Assembly (NCBI GenBank): GCA_047967505.1
Contig: CM106539.1
DNA length: 64,000 nucleotides
Source: Dipteris shenzhenensis
Lineage: Eukaryota; Polypodiophyta; Polypodiopsida; Gleicheniales
Direction: 5' to 3' (one strand)
In this document: positions 45,251 to 57,484 of the stretch, in pieces
Position numbering within the stretch: position 1 is the first letter of the stretch
Layout of the letters: each line of letters starts with the position of its first letter
Notes under the pieces: model-generated
What the model saw: the letters and a program-made list of their open reading frames with translations, nothing else
Databases searched by the model: none
Told to the model about the DNA's origin: nothing
Translations under genes and position numbers: made by a program

Positions 45251-46260
45251 TGGTCCTACATCTGAATAGCACCTTTGTGTATCTGTACACCAAGAAACTC
45301 AATTTTTTCTTGTCCGATCATTATCTTCTTGGTTGAGAGAGCAAGACCTTTTTCCCTGAGAAGATCATAGACTATTTGCAAGTGCTTAAGATGGGAAGAC
45401 AGATCCTTACTGTACACTAATATGTCATCTATATAGACAAGACAATAAGTGTGATATGGACTGAAGATCTCGGGGGGGTTACTCCTCATATGTAACCCTA
45501 TCACGTGAGTTCAACAGAAGGATATTTTATATTTCTAAAATTTAGAGAAATAAATATACATAAGGGACTATTTAAAATAGTTTTGGAAAATTTTTACAGA
45601 TTTGTATAGAAAAGGGGTACATTTTATTAATGAAAAAATTTACAGATAAGGGATTTTAAATATAGGCCTTGCACGCACGTGATATAGAGGGTTTATACAT
45701 AGTGACCCCGCCGAGCTGAAGATAGAGTCCATGAATTTCTAGAACTCCACAGGGGTGGTCTTCAATCCAAAAGGTAAAACATTCCACTGATAGAAACCTT
45801 GTGGAACGACGAATCTTGTCTTGTGCCGATCAACAAGAAGAAGCCCGACTTGCCAAAACCTAGCCTTAAGATCAAACTTTGAGAAAATTGTGGCACCAGA
45901 GATTTTTTGCATCAAATACTCTTTTTTTGAAATGGGATGAGACAAGGAAACCAAACATTTATTCAAGGGTTTATAGTTGATCACCAAACGTTTCAGAGGG
46001 ACTCTCCTTGAAACCATAGGGACTCTCCTTGAAGGGTTTAGATCCCCCCCTTGAGTGAAAGAGCAACTTGATGTTGGAAAATATGCTTAAAAGCAAGAGG
46101 GGACTCACTATTGCAATCATTGATAAACCTGTCTTGAATTTGTTGTTGTGAGGAACACATATGAAGAGTATGAGCACTGCGCCTCTAGCTTTTTTGCTCA
46201 TCTACATGAATTAGTCCCTAGATGTACTCATCAAGTTCAATCCCAGTGAGTGGAGGCTAT
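45251..46260 (-). pseudogene. EPRV-2 unit 1: reverse transcriptase split by a MITE
   Basis: Reverse transcriptase on the minus strand. FSKFDLKARFWQV (about 45880) and YIDDILVYSKD (about 45435) both keep their catalytic aspartates, but a 247 bp MITE (45469-45715) separates them and other frame changes occur near 46010. The MITE target duplication CTGAAGAT flanks the break. Confidence 0.85.
45469..45715. mobile_element. 247 bp MITE, copy 2 (8 bp target duplication)
   Basis: Same length and orientation as 31654-31900 and clearly the same element. The ends read CTCGGGGGGGTTACT and, from the other end, CTCGGCGGGGTCACT. Target duplication CTGAAGAT at 45461-45468 and 45716-45723. Confidence 0.92.
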
Positions 46261-46830
46261 GCATCTAGAGGGTTGAACTCAGTCATTGCTGGGAGTGGAG
46301 AAGCAATTGGTGTGTCAACAACCTCAGAAGGTGGATCAGTAAAAGAAGAGGAAGGCACACATTTGTTGATTATCTGCAGATCTTGTTCTAATGGCTTTAA
46401 TACCTTTTTGATTTTTTCTCTGCCTGGAATATGCACCAAAGTACCACCAATTGTTAGAACCATTTGATCTGTGGAAAGACCAAAGGGAAGATGTCTGTTG
46501 AGAAAGTCAGTGCTGATCACCAAATCAACCCCTTGAGATTCCAGTTGGTAAAAATCAATACTTGTGGGGTGATTAGTCAAAGAGATGGGAACTGATAGAG
46601 AAAACCTTTTACATGCTACTATCCCACCACCCATGGTAGATCCCTTCATTTGTTTATGGGATTCTAGAGTTTGCCAATAATGAGAAGGGAGGACATGATA
46701 TTTACACACATTAAACCCTGAACCAATATCTGCAACAGCTACAAGGAAATATGGAACAATCCCTTCAAGACTGGACAAGCCATGTTTTCATAGATTTCGG
46801 ACAGGAGGAGCAGGTTGTTGGAAAAAATCA
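46261..46830 (-). pseudogene. EPRV-2 unit 1: aspartic protease
   Basis: Open stretch 46778-46257 on the minus strand. The active-site motif reads VADIGSGFN, so the usual DTG is DIG here. Later segments IDFYQLESQGVDLVI and TDFLNRHLPFGL match the lineage-1 copies. Confidence 0.75.
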
Positions 46831-48640
46831 TGAAAAGAAAAGACAAACGGGCATGACTCAGATGTCTGAGCATACATTGAGCACTGAGCTAAATGCTCAC
46901 TCACCTTGCGGTCAAGAGAATTAATGGAAGTCTGAAGCTTTTGACAATTGTCTGTTATAAGCTTCAGATGTGTGCACAGACCATCAATACTGATTCCTAG
47001 ACTCTCAAATTGTTCAAAACAAGGAGGACAAGGGGAAGAACTATGGACATCAGAACAGAGAGTTGGAGGTGGAGCAGAGCATGTATGAATGGGAGTGCGC
47101 CAAAAAAGAGATGGAAGAAAACTAGACGTATCCTAGACATTATGTGGAGGATGAAAGACAGAAGGACTTGAATAAGGATTTACAGGGGGTAATATTTGTA
47201 CACGAGAAGAAGCCTTGGAATAGTCAAAGAGTTCCATTGAGGTTTTGAGATCATTGGTATGGAAGCTAGTTGGGAAGCCCTTATCACATCCGCATCCACG
47301 GTTGGAATGTTGAGGAATATAGGCTTTTGCTTCTTCAAGACCATCCTCATCATCACACGCTAATGTGATATCAATATCAATCCGCGAACCTCAATGCCGA
47401 GGAAAATTCATATGACTATAGGAAAACATTTCCTCATTGGCAGAATCACTAGAATCTTGAAGCTAGCAATGGAAACACTGCAAAGTATTAGACTTTGAAC
47501 ACTCGAACAAAGATTCGTCAGTGACTCCTTGTGAAACAACTTCCCAATGATCCAGATTGTTGATCATAACAAAGAATCCTTTAAGTTGCTTTTGTTGGGA
47601 GCTATGAGGTTGCTGGGGACAATAATCCTTAGCGAAATGACCTTTTTTTCCAAAAATTAAACAACCCGATGAGGCAGGCTTACGGTTGTTGTTGAAATTG
47701 CATTTGTAGAGAAACCTTTCGGGGTCGTCGTTGATATCTACGGTGCTAGCACGGCTTGCAAATCTTAGGGAATTGGGAAGATCCACAAGAACATTTAGAT
47801 GACTTCTTTCAAGAATATCTGCTGCGCTAAGATGAGGTAGAAGCAAGGGGACAAAAATCGTGATGGCCCATGAAGTTCTCACAAATCGCAGGAGAGACAA
47901 GACCAATCTTCTTTAATTTCCTATGGAGTGAGTATTCTATACACTGTCTGTGTATATATACTTGGACCATCTGGAAAAGGTTAGCAAAAGAGAAATCAGT
48001 GACCGTCTTCTATACCTCAGTGGGTTTGTTGTCAATGCTGATGAGCTTGATCTATGCCTCAATTAAAGCCATTATGGCTTCACCCAACCGATGAGGTAAA
48101 TTGGACAAATAATGTTGTTTGGCAAAAGTATCTACAAAGATGCTGACATGATAAAGTAATTGCTGGACATGTGCATTATAGGCTTCAAGCTAAAATAAAT
48201 CACATAATTTCAAAGTTGAGATTTCATTGGAAGCCTGTGCTCGGTCATCAGTAAAAGTGGGTAAAAATTGGTTAGAGATAGCAACAATGAGCAGATCAGG
48301 AGCATTGGGCTGATGATTGGCATTGGCACTAGCAAAAATATGTTCCTTAGATTCCTTAGAGAGGAATTCCCACTAGTTGGCGGTGACACCAGTGAAACCC
48401 TTGGTTTCTCAACCGCAGCATCTCTTGGATTCCATCGATATATTGTTACTACATACATCATGTGGCCATAAGAGATCTTGAGGATGTTGTTTATTGCTTG
48501 AGGGGAAGTTGCGTCGATGTTGAGGATATACCCTGGGAATGATTTGTGCTGAAGGTATTTCTGGAGATCAGCTTGTTCGTTCAGATCGCCATCAATATAG
48601 TGTGTTTGAAACTCTCCATGGATAAACTATGCTCCAGGGG
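46831..48640 (-). pseudogene. EPRV-2 unit 1: capsid region
   Basis: Minus-strand capsid remnant with IYRWNPRDAAVE (about 48440) and a knuckle at about 47670-47625 reading CLIFGKKGHFAKDYC, where the second Cys has become Phe. A coiled segment before the protease lies near 46990-46890. The longest open stretch is 47906-47463. Frame changes are frequent. Confidence 0.7.
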
Positions 48641-49620
48641 AATCATAATATGCTGTGCGCTTGCCTTGCCAAAACTGTGGCTATGGAGGAGCTGAGGATG
48701 ATGGCTGAGGGTCCTCTTCCATGGGCTCAATCTTAGCTCCTTGATTCATGTATAGAAAGGGGGAAAGAGAAGAAGAACCGATTGAGCAAGTGCTAGGAGA
48801 ACCAGGTTGACGAATATCAACAAGAGTTGTTGGAACACGAGTAGGAGCAGGGGTAGGTCTGGTATTCGTAGGAGGAGCTTCAGGGGTTACATGGAGAAAG
48901 AAAAGTGTGAGCAAGCTGATCATCATCGTCAGATGTATCATACAAGTCCATGGGTAACAACATGAATGTTGGGGCATCAATAGGATGGATGGAAATATCA
49001 ACAGGGCTGGCAAAAGATGATGGCAGTGCAGGAGGAAAAGAATTATAAATAGAATGGTGAGTAGATGTAGCAGAACTGGAAGCTTGTAATTAAGTAAGAA
49101 TATGATGTACCTTTCTATCAAGCTTTCCAACAACAAGTTGAAGGTCATATAATGCTACATAGCAAGCATCAAGGCAGTCTTGTGCTACAAGATTGTGAGA
49201 ATTACACCAATTCAGCTGTTGCTACTCGACAGGTATACCATCCTCTTCTTTATTTACAAGTGCATAGGGAGCATGCATTGACTTAAGCAAGCCATCCTCG
49301 GAAGTAGACTGGAATCTTGATGCAGAGGGCAACTGAATCGACCGAAACATAAACATAGGCTGCACTCTGTCGGAGGAAGTAATATTGTCAAAATTACAGT
49401 GCATTTGCAGCTGATGATTGACTATTGTGGATTTGCGGTATGTCAAACTGGCATGAGTAGGAAACTTTGAAGCGGCCAAAGTAGAAACCCAATCATTGAT
49501 GGCATCAACCTTCTCAGGAGGCAAAGAAGCTTCAGAGCTAGCATCACTATCTGTTGAAGGAATACCTGCTATGGACACTCGGGATGATGCAAGGAATGAC
49601 AGGCGCATGACACGTTTGCC
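48641..49620 (-). pseudogene. EPRV-2 unit 1: linker and Pro-rich region
   Basis: Minus strand. 49608-49222 is open and encodes a Ser/Thr-rich segment ending HAPYALVNKEEDG. A segment matching ALYDLQL lies near 49160, then a Pro/Thr-rich stretch (48900-48780). Matches 14000-14990 in lineage 1. Confidence 0.68.
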
Positions 49621-50290
49621 ATGGTCATGTGTGGGATGCCTACAGATTACAGCTTTAGACTGAGTATCCTCTATTTGAAATTGTGGAAGCGGGGAGGATG
49701 TCTCATGAAGAACATGCTAATAATCCATTTCCCATTCCTCGGGCATAGGCAAGGGGGGGGTGTCAAATAGAAATTGGGTGATTTCAGTGTTGGTCTTGCC
49801 ATACAAGATACATTCAGACTTGGAGTGGATATTATGAGGAATAGGGCTAATAGTAGAAACTAAATAATTTACAAACCTAACATGTATAGCACAATGTTCT
49901 GATCTAGGCTTCATGGACAAACCCTTAACCTGTACATACAAACGGAGTGCTCTGGCTAGATGAGGGTCATGCAAAGACATTTTGAAGTTAGGGTAGACAA
50001 ATGTATACACAAGTTCCTTGTTCCTATACGTGCATCTTTTAGATTCAAATGGCGAGTATCAACTAAACTAGCCGTACAGGTTGCATTTACACTAGACCTA
50101 AACAAAGGTTCTATAGCTAACACAAAACATCCATAATGTATATAGTGATAACTAGTATGTACAAATGACTCGACCTCTTGAGGGGTAAACAATGGAAGAT
50201 AAACACCACTATTGCTTCTTCGGCAATATTCACACACACCTCTGAGATCTTGATGTGTTAGAGAGCCTTGAATTGAAATGTTGAGAACTT
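49621..50290 (-). pseudogene. EPRV-2 unit 1: 30K movement protein region
   Basis: Minus strand: YIHYGCFVLAIEPLF (about 50140) and LVDTRHLNLKDARIG (about 50060-50020) are readable in 50237-49956, and the rest in 50010-49717 in another frame, so a frame change lies near 50010. The role is plasmodesmal movement in the ancestral virus. Confidence 0.75.
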
Positions 50291-50502
50291 ATACACATCC
50301 TCTGGGTAAATGATGGCCAAGTTCCAAACATTCTTGGAATCTATAATTTCGAAAGAGGTGGATGTGGAGCGAGGAGTAGAGACATAGGTAGACAGGGATT
50401 AGATGATGCTAGCCATCGTATCAAGTAGACTTGGGGATTGAATGGAGTAGATCCTCACGTAGGTCAACTCAACCTTAGAACGGCTCTCTCTAGCCTCTAG
50501 TA

Positions 50503-50515
50503 GGCTCTGATACCA
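50503..50515 (-). promoter_or_regulatory. Primer binding site, EPRV-2 unit 1
   Basis: The minus strand reads TGGTATCAGAGCC exactly. With 38414-38426 it delimits one full viral genome unit of about 6.3 kb once the Ty1-copia element and the MITE are discounted. Confidence 0.88.
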
Positions 50516-51235
50516 AATGGGGTGCATCACACAAACGAATGGTGGAGCTCGATAATGAAGGTGTGAGGTTATGCGGACCAAGTGCAATAACCTAAGATAA
50601 TGCCGAGCAGAAGTGAAAACGTGAAGTCGGGAGAGGAGGCATGGATGAAACAAATGTACATAGGATACGCAGTGGGAGGAGAAGTATGGTAAGTGGTGGA
50701 AGAAGGATCGGAAGCGTAGATAGCTCATAAGTGATGCAGAAGGGAACGTTAGCAGATGGAAGAAGTAGGGAGAGGGCATGAGAGAAGAACAAGAAATTTA
50801 AGAAAGGAGACTCACAGGCAAGGATGCTTGGAAGCTAGAGATATATAAGGAAGCACGAGGATACAAGCTCTCAAAGGCAGCAGGCTATGGAAGGTAGACT
50901 CTGAATTGAGAATGAGCCGAAGGCCTTCTTATATACCAAAGGGTGAGTGGCCTTTGAGTGGTGGTCATGATCATGCTTCCAGAGGTGTAGCATTAAGGTA
51001 GTGCGCACTGAGTGAGTGGAGCATCTTTGCACATACATGCACTAAGATAGTGCGGTTAGTTGTTATACAAAAGGTGAAGGTCTTACCTCGGACTACAGGC
51101 AGTGCCTAATCACCAAAGAATCTCACTGTGCATAGTGAAGGTCTTACTTGGGAACACAGGCAGTGTCTAATCACCAGAGGACCTTATCATACAAAGGCAT
51201 GATGAGGACATATTTTACAAACAACCAGGACCATG
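50516..51235 (-). promoter_or_regulatory. EPRV-2 intergenic promoter and leader between units 1 and 2
   Basis: Uninterrupted intergenic region. TATA box as the complement of 50928-50935. Two copies of the GTCTTAC...TCTAATCACC block at about 51075-51175. The leader reads as pyrimidine-rich on the minus strand. Confidence 0.78.
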
Positions 51236-52690
51236 CTCTATAGGCAGGAGTAAGCCATGATTCCAAGCTGCCCAGTAGACAGCACCTTCTCTTGATAGAA
51301 TATCTCAAATATCATTGGTGTTTCATTTCTTCCATTCCACTGTGAAGAATTCTTGCCATCGAGCAAGTCTTCCTCTACCGATTTGTTTGTCGATTCGCCG
51401 GGTACAGAATGTCTTAAAATTTTGATTATCAGTGCGAACAATAAACTCTTTATTGAGGATGAAGAGCTCAAGCTTTTGTATGGCCCACTTAATATCAAGA
51501 ATCTCCTTCTCTATGGAGTGATAGTTGAGTTCGGCGCCTTGGAACATGCCGAAGTGGAAGGCATAGATGACTTCCTAGGATGGAGTCTTATTGAGTAGGA
51601 TGGCACCCCAGAATTGATCAGAGGCATCAGTTTTGATAATCAGGGTGCTATTTGCAGAAGGGATAGTGACGTTGGGCAGATGTTGGATCTTTTCTTTGAT
51701 TCTTTTCATAGCCTCAGTTTGCGCTTGGCTCCATGGTGGACCATTCTTCTGGAGACAAAGTTGGAGTCGGAACCGATCTTTAGCAAGTTGCTCATAAAAT
51801 GGGGAAATATGATTTAAGCAACCTAAAAAGTGCTGGAGCTGTGTGCGATCTCGGATCTCATGAGGAAATGCCAACAAAGCTTTCAACACGTGGTCTTGCA
51901 TTTGGAGAGCTCCTTCATGTATCTATACACCTAGGCACTCGATTGTGGGTTGGCCCACCATTATCTTTTTAGTAGATAGAGCAAGACCTTTAGATTTAAG
52001 CAGATCATAAACAACCTGCAAATGTTTAAGATGGGAAGCTTCATCCTTACTATATACAAGGATGCCATCAATATATACAAGGCAGAATGAGTGATATGGA
52101 CTGAAAATGGAGTCCATAAATTTTTGACTCAACAGGGGCTGTCTTTAGGCCAAAAGGTAGAACATTCCATTCATAAAATCCCTAAGAGACAACAAACCCT
52201 ATCTTGTGCTTGTCGGTAGGAAGAAGACCAACCTGCCATAAGCCAACCTTAAGATCAAACTTTGAAAAGATCTTTGCACACGTGATTTTTTGCATAAGAT
52301 ACTCCTTGTTTGGAATGGGGTGAGACAGAAAATAGACATTTATTCAATGGTTTGTAACTAGTTGATCACTAGTCATTTCTTTCTGTGCTTCTGTTCTGAA
52401 TGCTTGTTGACGTAGAAAGCTGCGGCTGCCCATTCAAACCTTGATCCAAAAATAAGGCCCATCTCGAGGGGTTCTACAATCTCTTGGTTGCAAGGTATGC
52501 GATTTTGCTGGGTAAAACCATAATGACTCTCCTTATAGGGCTTGGAGCCTTCTTTAAGGGGGAGGGCTACCTGGTGCTAGAATATGTGCTTAAAGTGCAA
52601 AGGGGACTCACTACTGTAATCTTTTACAAACCTATCTTGCATTTGTTACAAGGAAGAACACATATGTAAAGTATGAGTCAATTGCCTTAA
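51236..52690 (-). pseudogene. EPRV-2 unit 2: RNase H and reverse transcriptase
   Basis: RNase H open at 51547-51323 (RTDNQNFKTFCTRRID). The connection region is open at 51901-51575. The palm motif at about 52070 reads YIDGILVYSKD instead of YIDD. Upstream reverse transcriptase (52140-52500) is broken by several frame changes and stops. Confidence 0.78.
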
Positions 52691-53330
52691 GCTCTTCTGT
52701 TCATCAGCATGAATGAGTTGCTAGATATTTACATCGAGTTCAGATGCTGGCATTATAGGGCTTGCGCATCTGGCAAAGAATTGAACTCGGCGGTAGCTGG
52801 CAAAGGAGAAGCTGCTGGAGTATCAAGGAATTCAAAGGGTGGATCAATGAAAGGAGAAGAAGGCATGCAATTGCTGATGATTTGGAGATCTTCTTCAAAT
52901 GGTTTCAACCTTCTTAATCTTTTCGCAAGCTAGAACATGAACCAATTGACCACCAATCGTGCAAACCATTTGATCAGTAGATAGGACAAAAGGAAGGTGT
53001 CGATTCAAGAAATCAGTGCCAATGAGCAAGTCTACTCCCTGAGACTCAAGTTGATAGAAATCTATGCTTGTGGGATGGATCTGCAGAGAGATAGGGATCT
53101 GAGAGGCAAACCGTTTGCATGCAACTATTCCACCATCCATGGTCGATCCTTTCATTTGATCGTGAGATTCAAGGGTCTCCCAACAATATGTAGGAAGGGC
53201 ATGATATTTACATACATTGAAACCTGACCCTATATCTACAAGAGCTATAAGAAAATAGGGGACGACTCCTTCAAGGTGAAGCTATACATGTATTAACTAG
53301 GTCTTCATTAGATTGCAGACAGGAGGAGCT
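52691..53330 (-). pseudogene. EPRV-2 unit 2: aspartic protease
   Basis: Minus-strand protease remnant. IDFYQLESQGVDLLIG and DFLNRHLPF are in the open stretch 53155-52895. The active-site region near 53250-53230 is readable but in a broken frame. Confidence 0.68.
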
Positions 53331-54290
53331 AGTTGTTGGAAGAAGTCATGAAAGGAAAAGACTGATGGTTGATTCTTAGAAGAAGAAGTATAGAGGGAAC
53401 ACTGAGTCATGTGTTCACTCACCTTTTTATCGAGAGAATCAATAGATCCTTGAAGCTTCTGACAATTATCAGTAATCAGCTTCAAATGGGTTTTTAGACC
53501 ATCTATACTAATGCTAAGACTTTCAAATTGCATGAAACAAGAAGAATGAGGAGGAGTAGATTAGACATTGGAGCTAAAGTAGGAGGAGCAGAAAGAGTAT
53601 TAACAGGGGTTTGCCAAAAAGGAGATGGCAGAAAGCTGGTGGTATCATGCACATTATTCGGAGGTCAAAAGACTGATAGACCGGAATAGTTACTTACAGA
53701 GGGTAGACACTATACATGAGTAGGTGCGCGGGAAGCACGAGATGCTCTGGAGAAGTCAGATAGTTCCTCAGAGGTCTCCAAATCACTTATGCAGAAACTA
53801 TGCTAGAAACCCTTGCCTCGGGCTCGACCATGTGCAAAAGGATGCAATGGAGGAGGAAGATGATCAGGAGCATCTTTAGGACCATCTTTGTTGTCTGGAG
53901 CAGAGGTAAGCGCAATATCAATGTGGGAGCGTTGATGTGGGTAATTCATGAATTCGTATGAATGCAGATCATCTGATGAACCACTGGGTGAAGTCTCCTT
54001 CAATTGGCAATGGAAACATTGAGGAGTGTCGGATTTAGAACATTCAGGCAAAGACTCATCTATAACTCCTTGGGATATAGCCTCCTAATGATGGGGTTGG
54101 TTGATCATAGCAAAGAAACCCTTCAGCTGCTTTTGTTGAGGATTTCATGGCTGTTGAGGACAATCCTTGGCAAAGTGCTGTTTTCTGCCATAGATGAAAC
54201 ATCCGGAGGAGGAGGTAGATTTTTGAGTGCTGCTAAAATTATGGCGGTGAAGGAATCGCAATGGCCAGCATTGATACCAAGGATGCCACC
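53331..54290 (-). pseudogene. EPRV-2 unit 2: capsid C-terminal part, truncated
   Basis: Minus strand, with a knuckle-like segment at about 54205-54165 and a Ser-rich linker. At about 54290 the capsid sequence stops and joins promoter sequence of unit 3, so the capsid N-terminus, movement protein, primer site and leader of this unit are missing. Confidence 0.68.
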
Positions 54291-54655
54291 GGAGCTCTGC
54301 CTTGAGATTGAGCTAAAGGCCTCCTTATATACACGAGAAGTGAGTGGCCTTTGAGTGGCCATCATGATTATGCTTCTGAATGGAGCACTAAAGTAATGCG
54401 CACTGAGCTAGTGGGCATCTTTTGTACAATTGGGGGTAGTGCTCCACTAAGTTAGTGGGTATCATTGTACAGAAAAGGTGAAGGTCTTACCTGGGACTAC
54501 AGGCAATCTCTAATCACCAACTGACAAAAGGCAAAGGTCTTACCTGGGACTACAGGCAGTGTCTAATCACCAAATAATACAGGTGTCATGATGAAGGTCT
54601 TATCCTTTATGGATAGTGTCTAGTCATCACGACGAGGACATATTTTACAAAGAAC
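54291..54655 (-). promoter_or_regulatory. EPRV-2 unit 3 promoter fragment
   Basis: TATA box as the complement of 54324-54331 and three copies of the promoter-proximal block (about 54478-54520, 54535-54580, 54595-54640), the most of any unit. The leader and primer site are deleted, so the promoter reads straight into capsid sequence. Confidence 0.75.
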
Positions 54656-56135
54656 TAGGACCATGCTTTGTAGGCAAAAGTAAGCCATGATTCAAAGCTA
54701 CCTAGTAGACAGCACCTTCTCAGGATAGCATATCTGGAATATCATTGGTGCTGCCCTTCTTCCATTCTACTCTGAAGTCATACATGGTGAATAATTCTTG
54801 CCATTTAGCAAGTCTTCCTCAACCAATTTGTTTGTCGATCTGCCGGATATAGAAGGTCTTGAAATTTTGATTATCAGTATGGACAATGAACTCCTTATTA
54901 AGAATGAAGAGCTCAAGCTTCTGTATAGCCCGTTTAATGGCAAGGATCTCCTTCTTGATGGAATGATAGTTGAGTTTGGTGCCTTGGAACATGCGGAAGC
55001 GGAAGGCACAAATGACTTCCTAGGATGGAGTCTTCTCGAGTAGGATAGCACCCCAGAATTGATCAGAGGCATCAATTTCGACGATCAGGGTGCTGTCTGT
55101 AGAAGGGATAGTGAGGTTGGGCAGATGTTGGATCTTCTCTTCAATTCTTTTCATAGATTCAATTTGCACTTGGCTCCATTGTGGACCATTCTTCCGGAGA
55201 CAAAGTTGGAGTTGGAATCTATCCTTAGCAAGTTGCTCATAAAATGGGGAAATATGTTTTAAGCAACGTAAGAAGCGTTGGAGCTGTCTGTGATCCCAGA
55301 TCTCATTAGGAAATGCCAACAAAGCTTTCAACACGTAGTCCTCCATTTGGAGAGCTCCTATATGTATCTGTACACCTAGGAACTCGATTGTGGGTTGGCC
55401 CACCATAATCTTCTTAGCAAATAAAGCAAGACCCTTTGATTTCAACAAATCATATACAATTTGAAGGTGCTTTACATGAGAATGTTCATCCTTACTATAT
55501 ACAAGGATATCGTCAATATACACAAGGCAAAAAGAGTGGTATTGACTAAAGACTGAATGCATAAACTTTTGGAACTCTACTGGAGCAGTCTCTAACCCAA
55601 AAGGTAAAACATTCCACTGGTAGAAGCCTTGGGGTACCACAAAACCTATTTTATGCCTGTCCTTAGGGTACAGGCCAACCTGCCAAAAACGTGCTTTAAG
55701 ATCAAACTTTGAAAAGATCTTGGCACCTGTAATTGTCTGCATCAAGTACTCCTTATTGGGAATAGGGTGAGACAAAGAAACCAAACACTTATTTAGTGGC
55801 TTGTAATTAATGACCAACCGTTTCTTGCCTTGCTTTTGCTCTAAATGTTTATTAACATAAAAGGTAGCAACAGAACATTCGGACCTAAATTCAGAAAGAA
55901 GGCCCATGTCAAGGAGTTCTGCTATCTCTTGATTGTAGAGAAGTCGATCTTGTTGTGTAAACCCATAAGGGCTCTCCTTATATGGCTTTGAGCCTTCCTT
56001 GAGGGTGAGAGCAACTTGGTGCTGGAAAATGTGCTTGAAGGCAAGTGGGGATTCGCTACTGCAATCCTGCACAAACTTTTGTTGCATTTGTTGAAGGGAT
56101 GTACACATATGCAGGGAATGAAGATTTTGCCTCAA
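54656..56135 (-). pseudogene. EPRV-2 unit 3: longest surviving reverse transcriptase frame, plus RNase H
   Basis: An uninterrupted frame of 371 codons (56135-55020) covers the reverse transcriptase and connection region. It keeps KKRLVINYKPLNKC (about 55815), FSKFDLKARFWQVGL (about 55720) and YIDDILVYSKD (about 55510). The RNase H part (55020-54750) is in other frames. It is the best preserved polymerase segment of the viral copies here but lacks the rest of the polyprotein in frame. Confidence 0.85.
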
Positions 56136-56648
56136 GCTCTTTTGTCCACTAGCATGAAGCCTTGTATGTAAGCATCCATCTCCGAAGTACTGATTTGTTG
56201 TTGTGCATCAAGTTGTGGACTGAATTCAGCTATAGCAAGAATCGGCAATGCGATGGGTGAGTCCAGGAACTCTGCAGGTGGATTTGTGAGAGGAGAAGAG
56301 GGTGCACATTTGCGAACAATCTGTAAATCCTCTTCAAAGGGTTTTAATACTTTTTTGATTTTTTCTTGAGCTAGCACATGGACTAGTGTTCGACCAATAG
56401 TTAGGACCATTTGGAAACCGAAGGGAAGGTGATGATTTTAGAAATCAGTCCCAATAACTAAATCTACTCCCTGAGACTTAAGCTGATAAAAATCTAGAAT
56501 GACGAGAAGAGTGGACATTAGAGTTGAAAGTTGGAGGCAGAGTAGAGAGTATATGAATATGGGTTTGCCAAAAGGGAGATGGCAGCAAACTGGTATTTTC
56601 ATGGACTTTGTGGGGAGGACAAAATACAGATGGACCAGAGTAATTACC
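56136..56648 (-). pseudogene. EPRV-2 unit 3: protease and capsid fragment, truncated
   Basis: Minus-strand protease C-terminal part (56410-56132 open) and, after an internal deletion near 56480, a capsid-linker fragment up to about 56648, where viral similarity ends abruptly at the next district. The DTG-bearing segment is absent. Confidence 0.68.
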
Positions 56649-57484
56649 ATTAGGGGAGAATTGGGGTCTTAAAAGGGCCCCATAAGGAATGGATTAATCC
56701 TAATGAAAGGGCCAAGGTAGGTCCCAAAATGTCCTAACCCCCCCTCACCTAGGTGGGTTAAGCCCACAAGTCACCCCACCTCTTACACAACTCTTACTCC
56801 TAGGTGGGAGCCAAAAAATTCAAAATTCAGAATTCCCTCCCTCCTCTCTCCTCTCTCCCTCCCTCCCCCTCCTCCCTCCCCCTCCCTCACTCCCCCTCCT
56901 CACTTCCTCCTCCCCCTCCCTTCCTCCCTCCTCCCCCTCCCCTCTCCTCCCCTCCCCCTCCTCACTCCCTCCTCCCCCTTCCTCCTCCTCCCCCTCCCTC
57001 CCTCCCTCCTCCACGCCTACTCCTTCTGCCCTCCCCCTCCCTCCCTCCCCCATGCCTACTCATCCTGCCCTCCCCCTCCCTCCTCCTCCATTGCTGTTCC
57101 TCCTCCCCCCTCCTCCCCCCTTCCCTCCTGCTCCTCCCTCCTCCCTCCTTCCTCCTCCACACCTACTCCTCCTCCTTTTGGCTCCTCCTCCCTCCTTCCT
57201 CACCCCTCCTTCTCCAGCCGCCCAGGATCCCTCTCCTCTACTCCTCCCTCCTGTAGAATCTCTCCCCTCCTCCTCCCTCTTGTAGCATCTCTCCCCTCCT
57301 CCTCCCTTCAATAGCAGCTCCTTCCCTCCCTTCTACACATGTTGCCCTACTCTTCTCCTCTTCCTCTTGTGCTCATTTTCTTTTCCTCCTTCTTCCTTGC
57401 TACTCTCTCCCTCTCACTGCTCCATCTTTGCTAGCTCTCCCCTACATTTTAGCCTGCATCACTGATACCTCTCTTTAAGTACTC
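56649..57484. repeat. Junction sequence and long CCTCC polypyrimidine tract
   Basis: 56649-56830 is unique-looking GC-moderate sequence. 56831-57420 is C/T-rich (CCTCCCTCC units) on the plus strand, just upstream of the transposase-like gene. Open frames here are compositional artefacts. Leader sequence to the ATG is 57421-57484. Confidence 0.85.

Noticed and set aside
56804-57311. Pro/Ser/Leu-rich frames before the transposase-like gene
   Set aside because: CCTCC repeat read in several frames, with no start context or domain.
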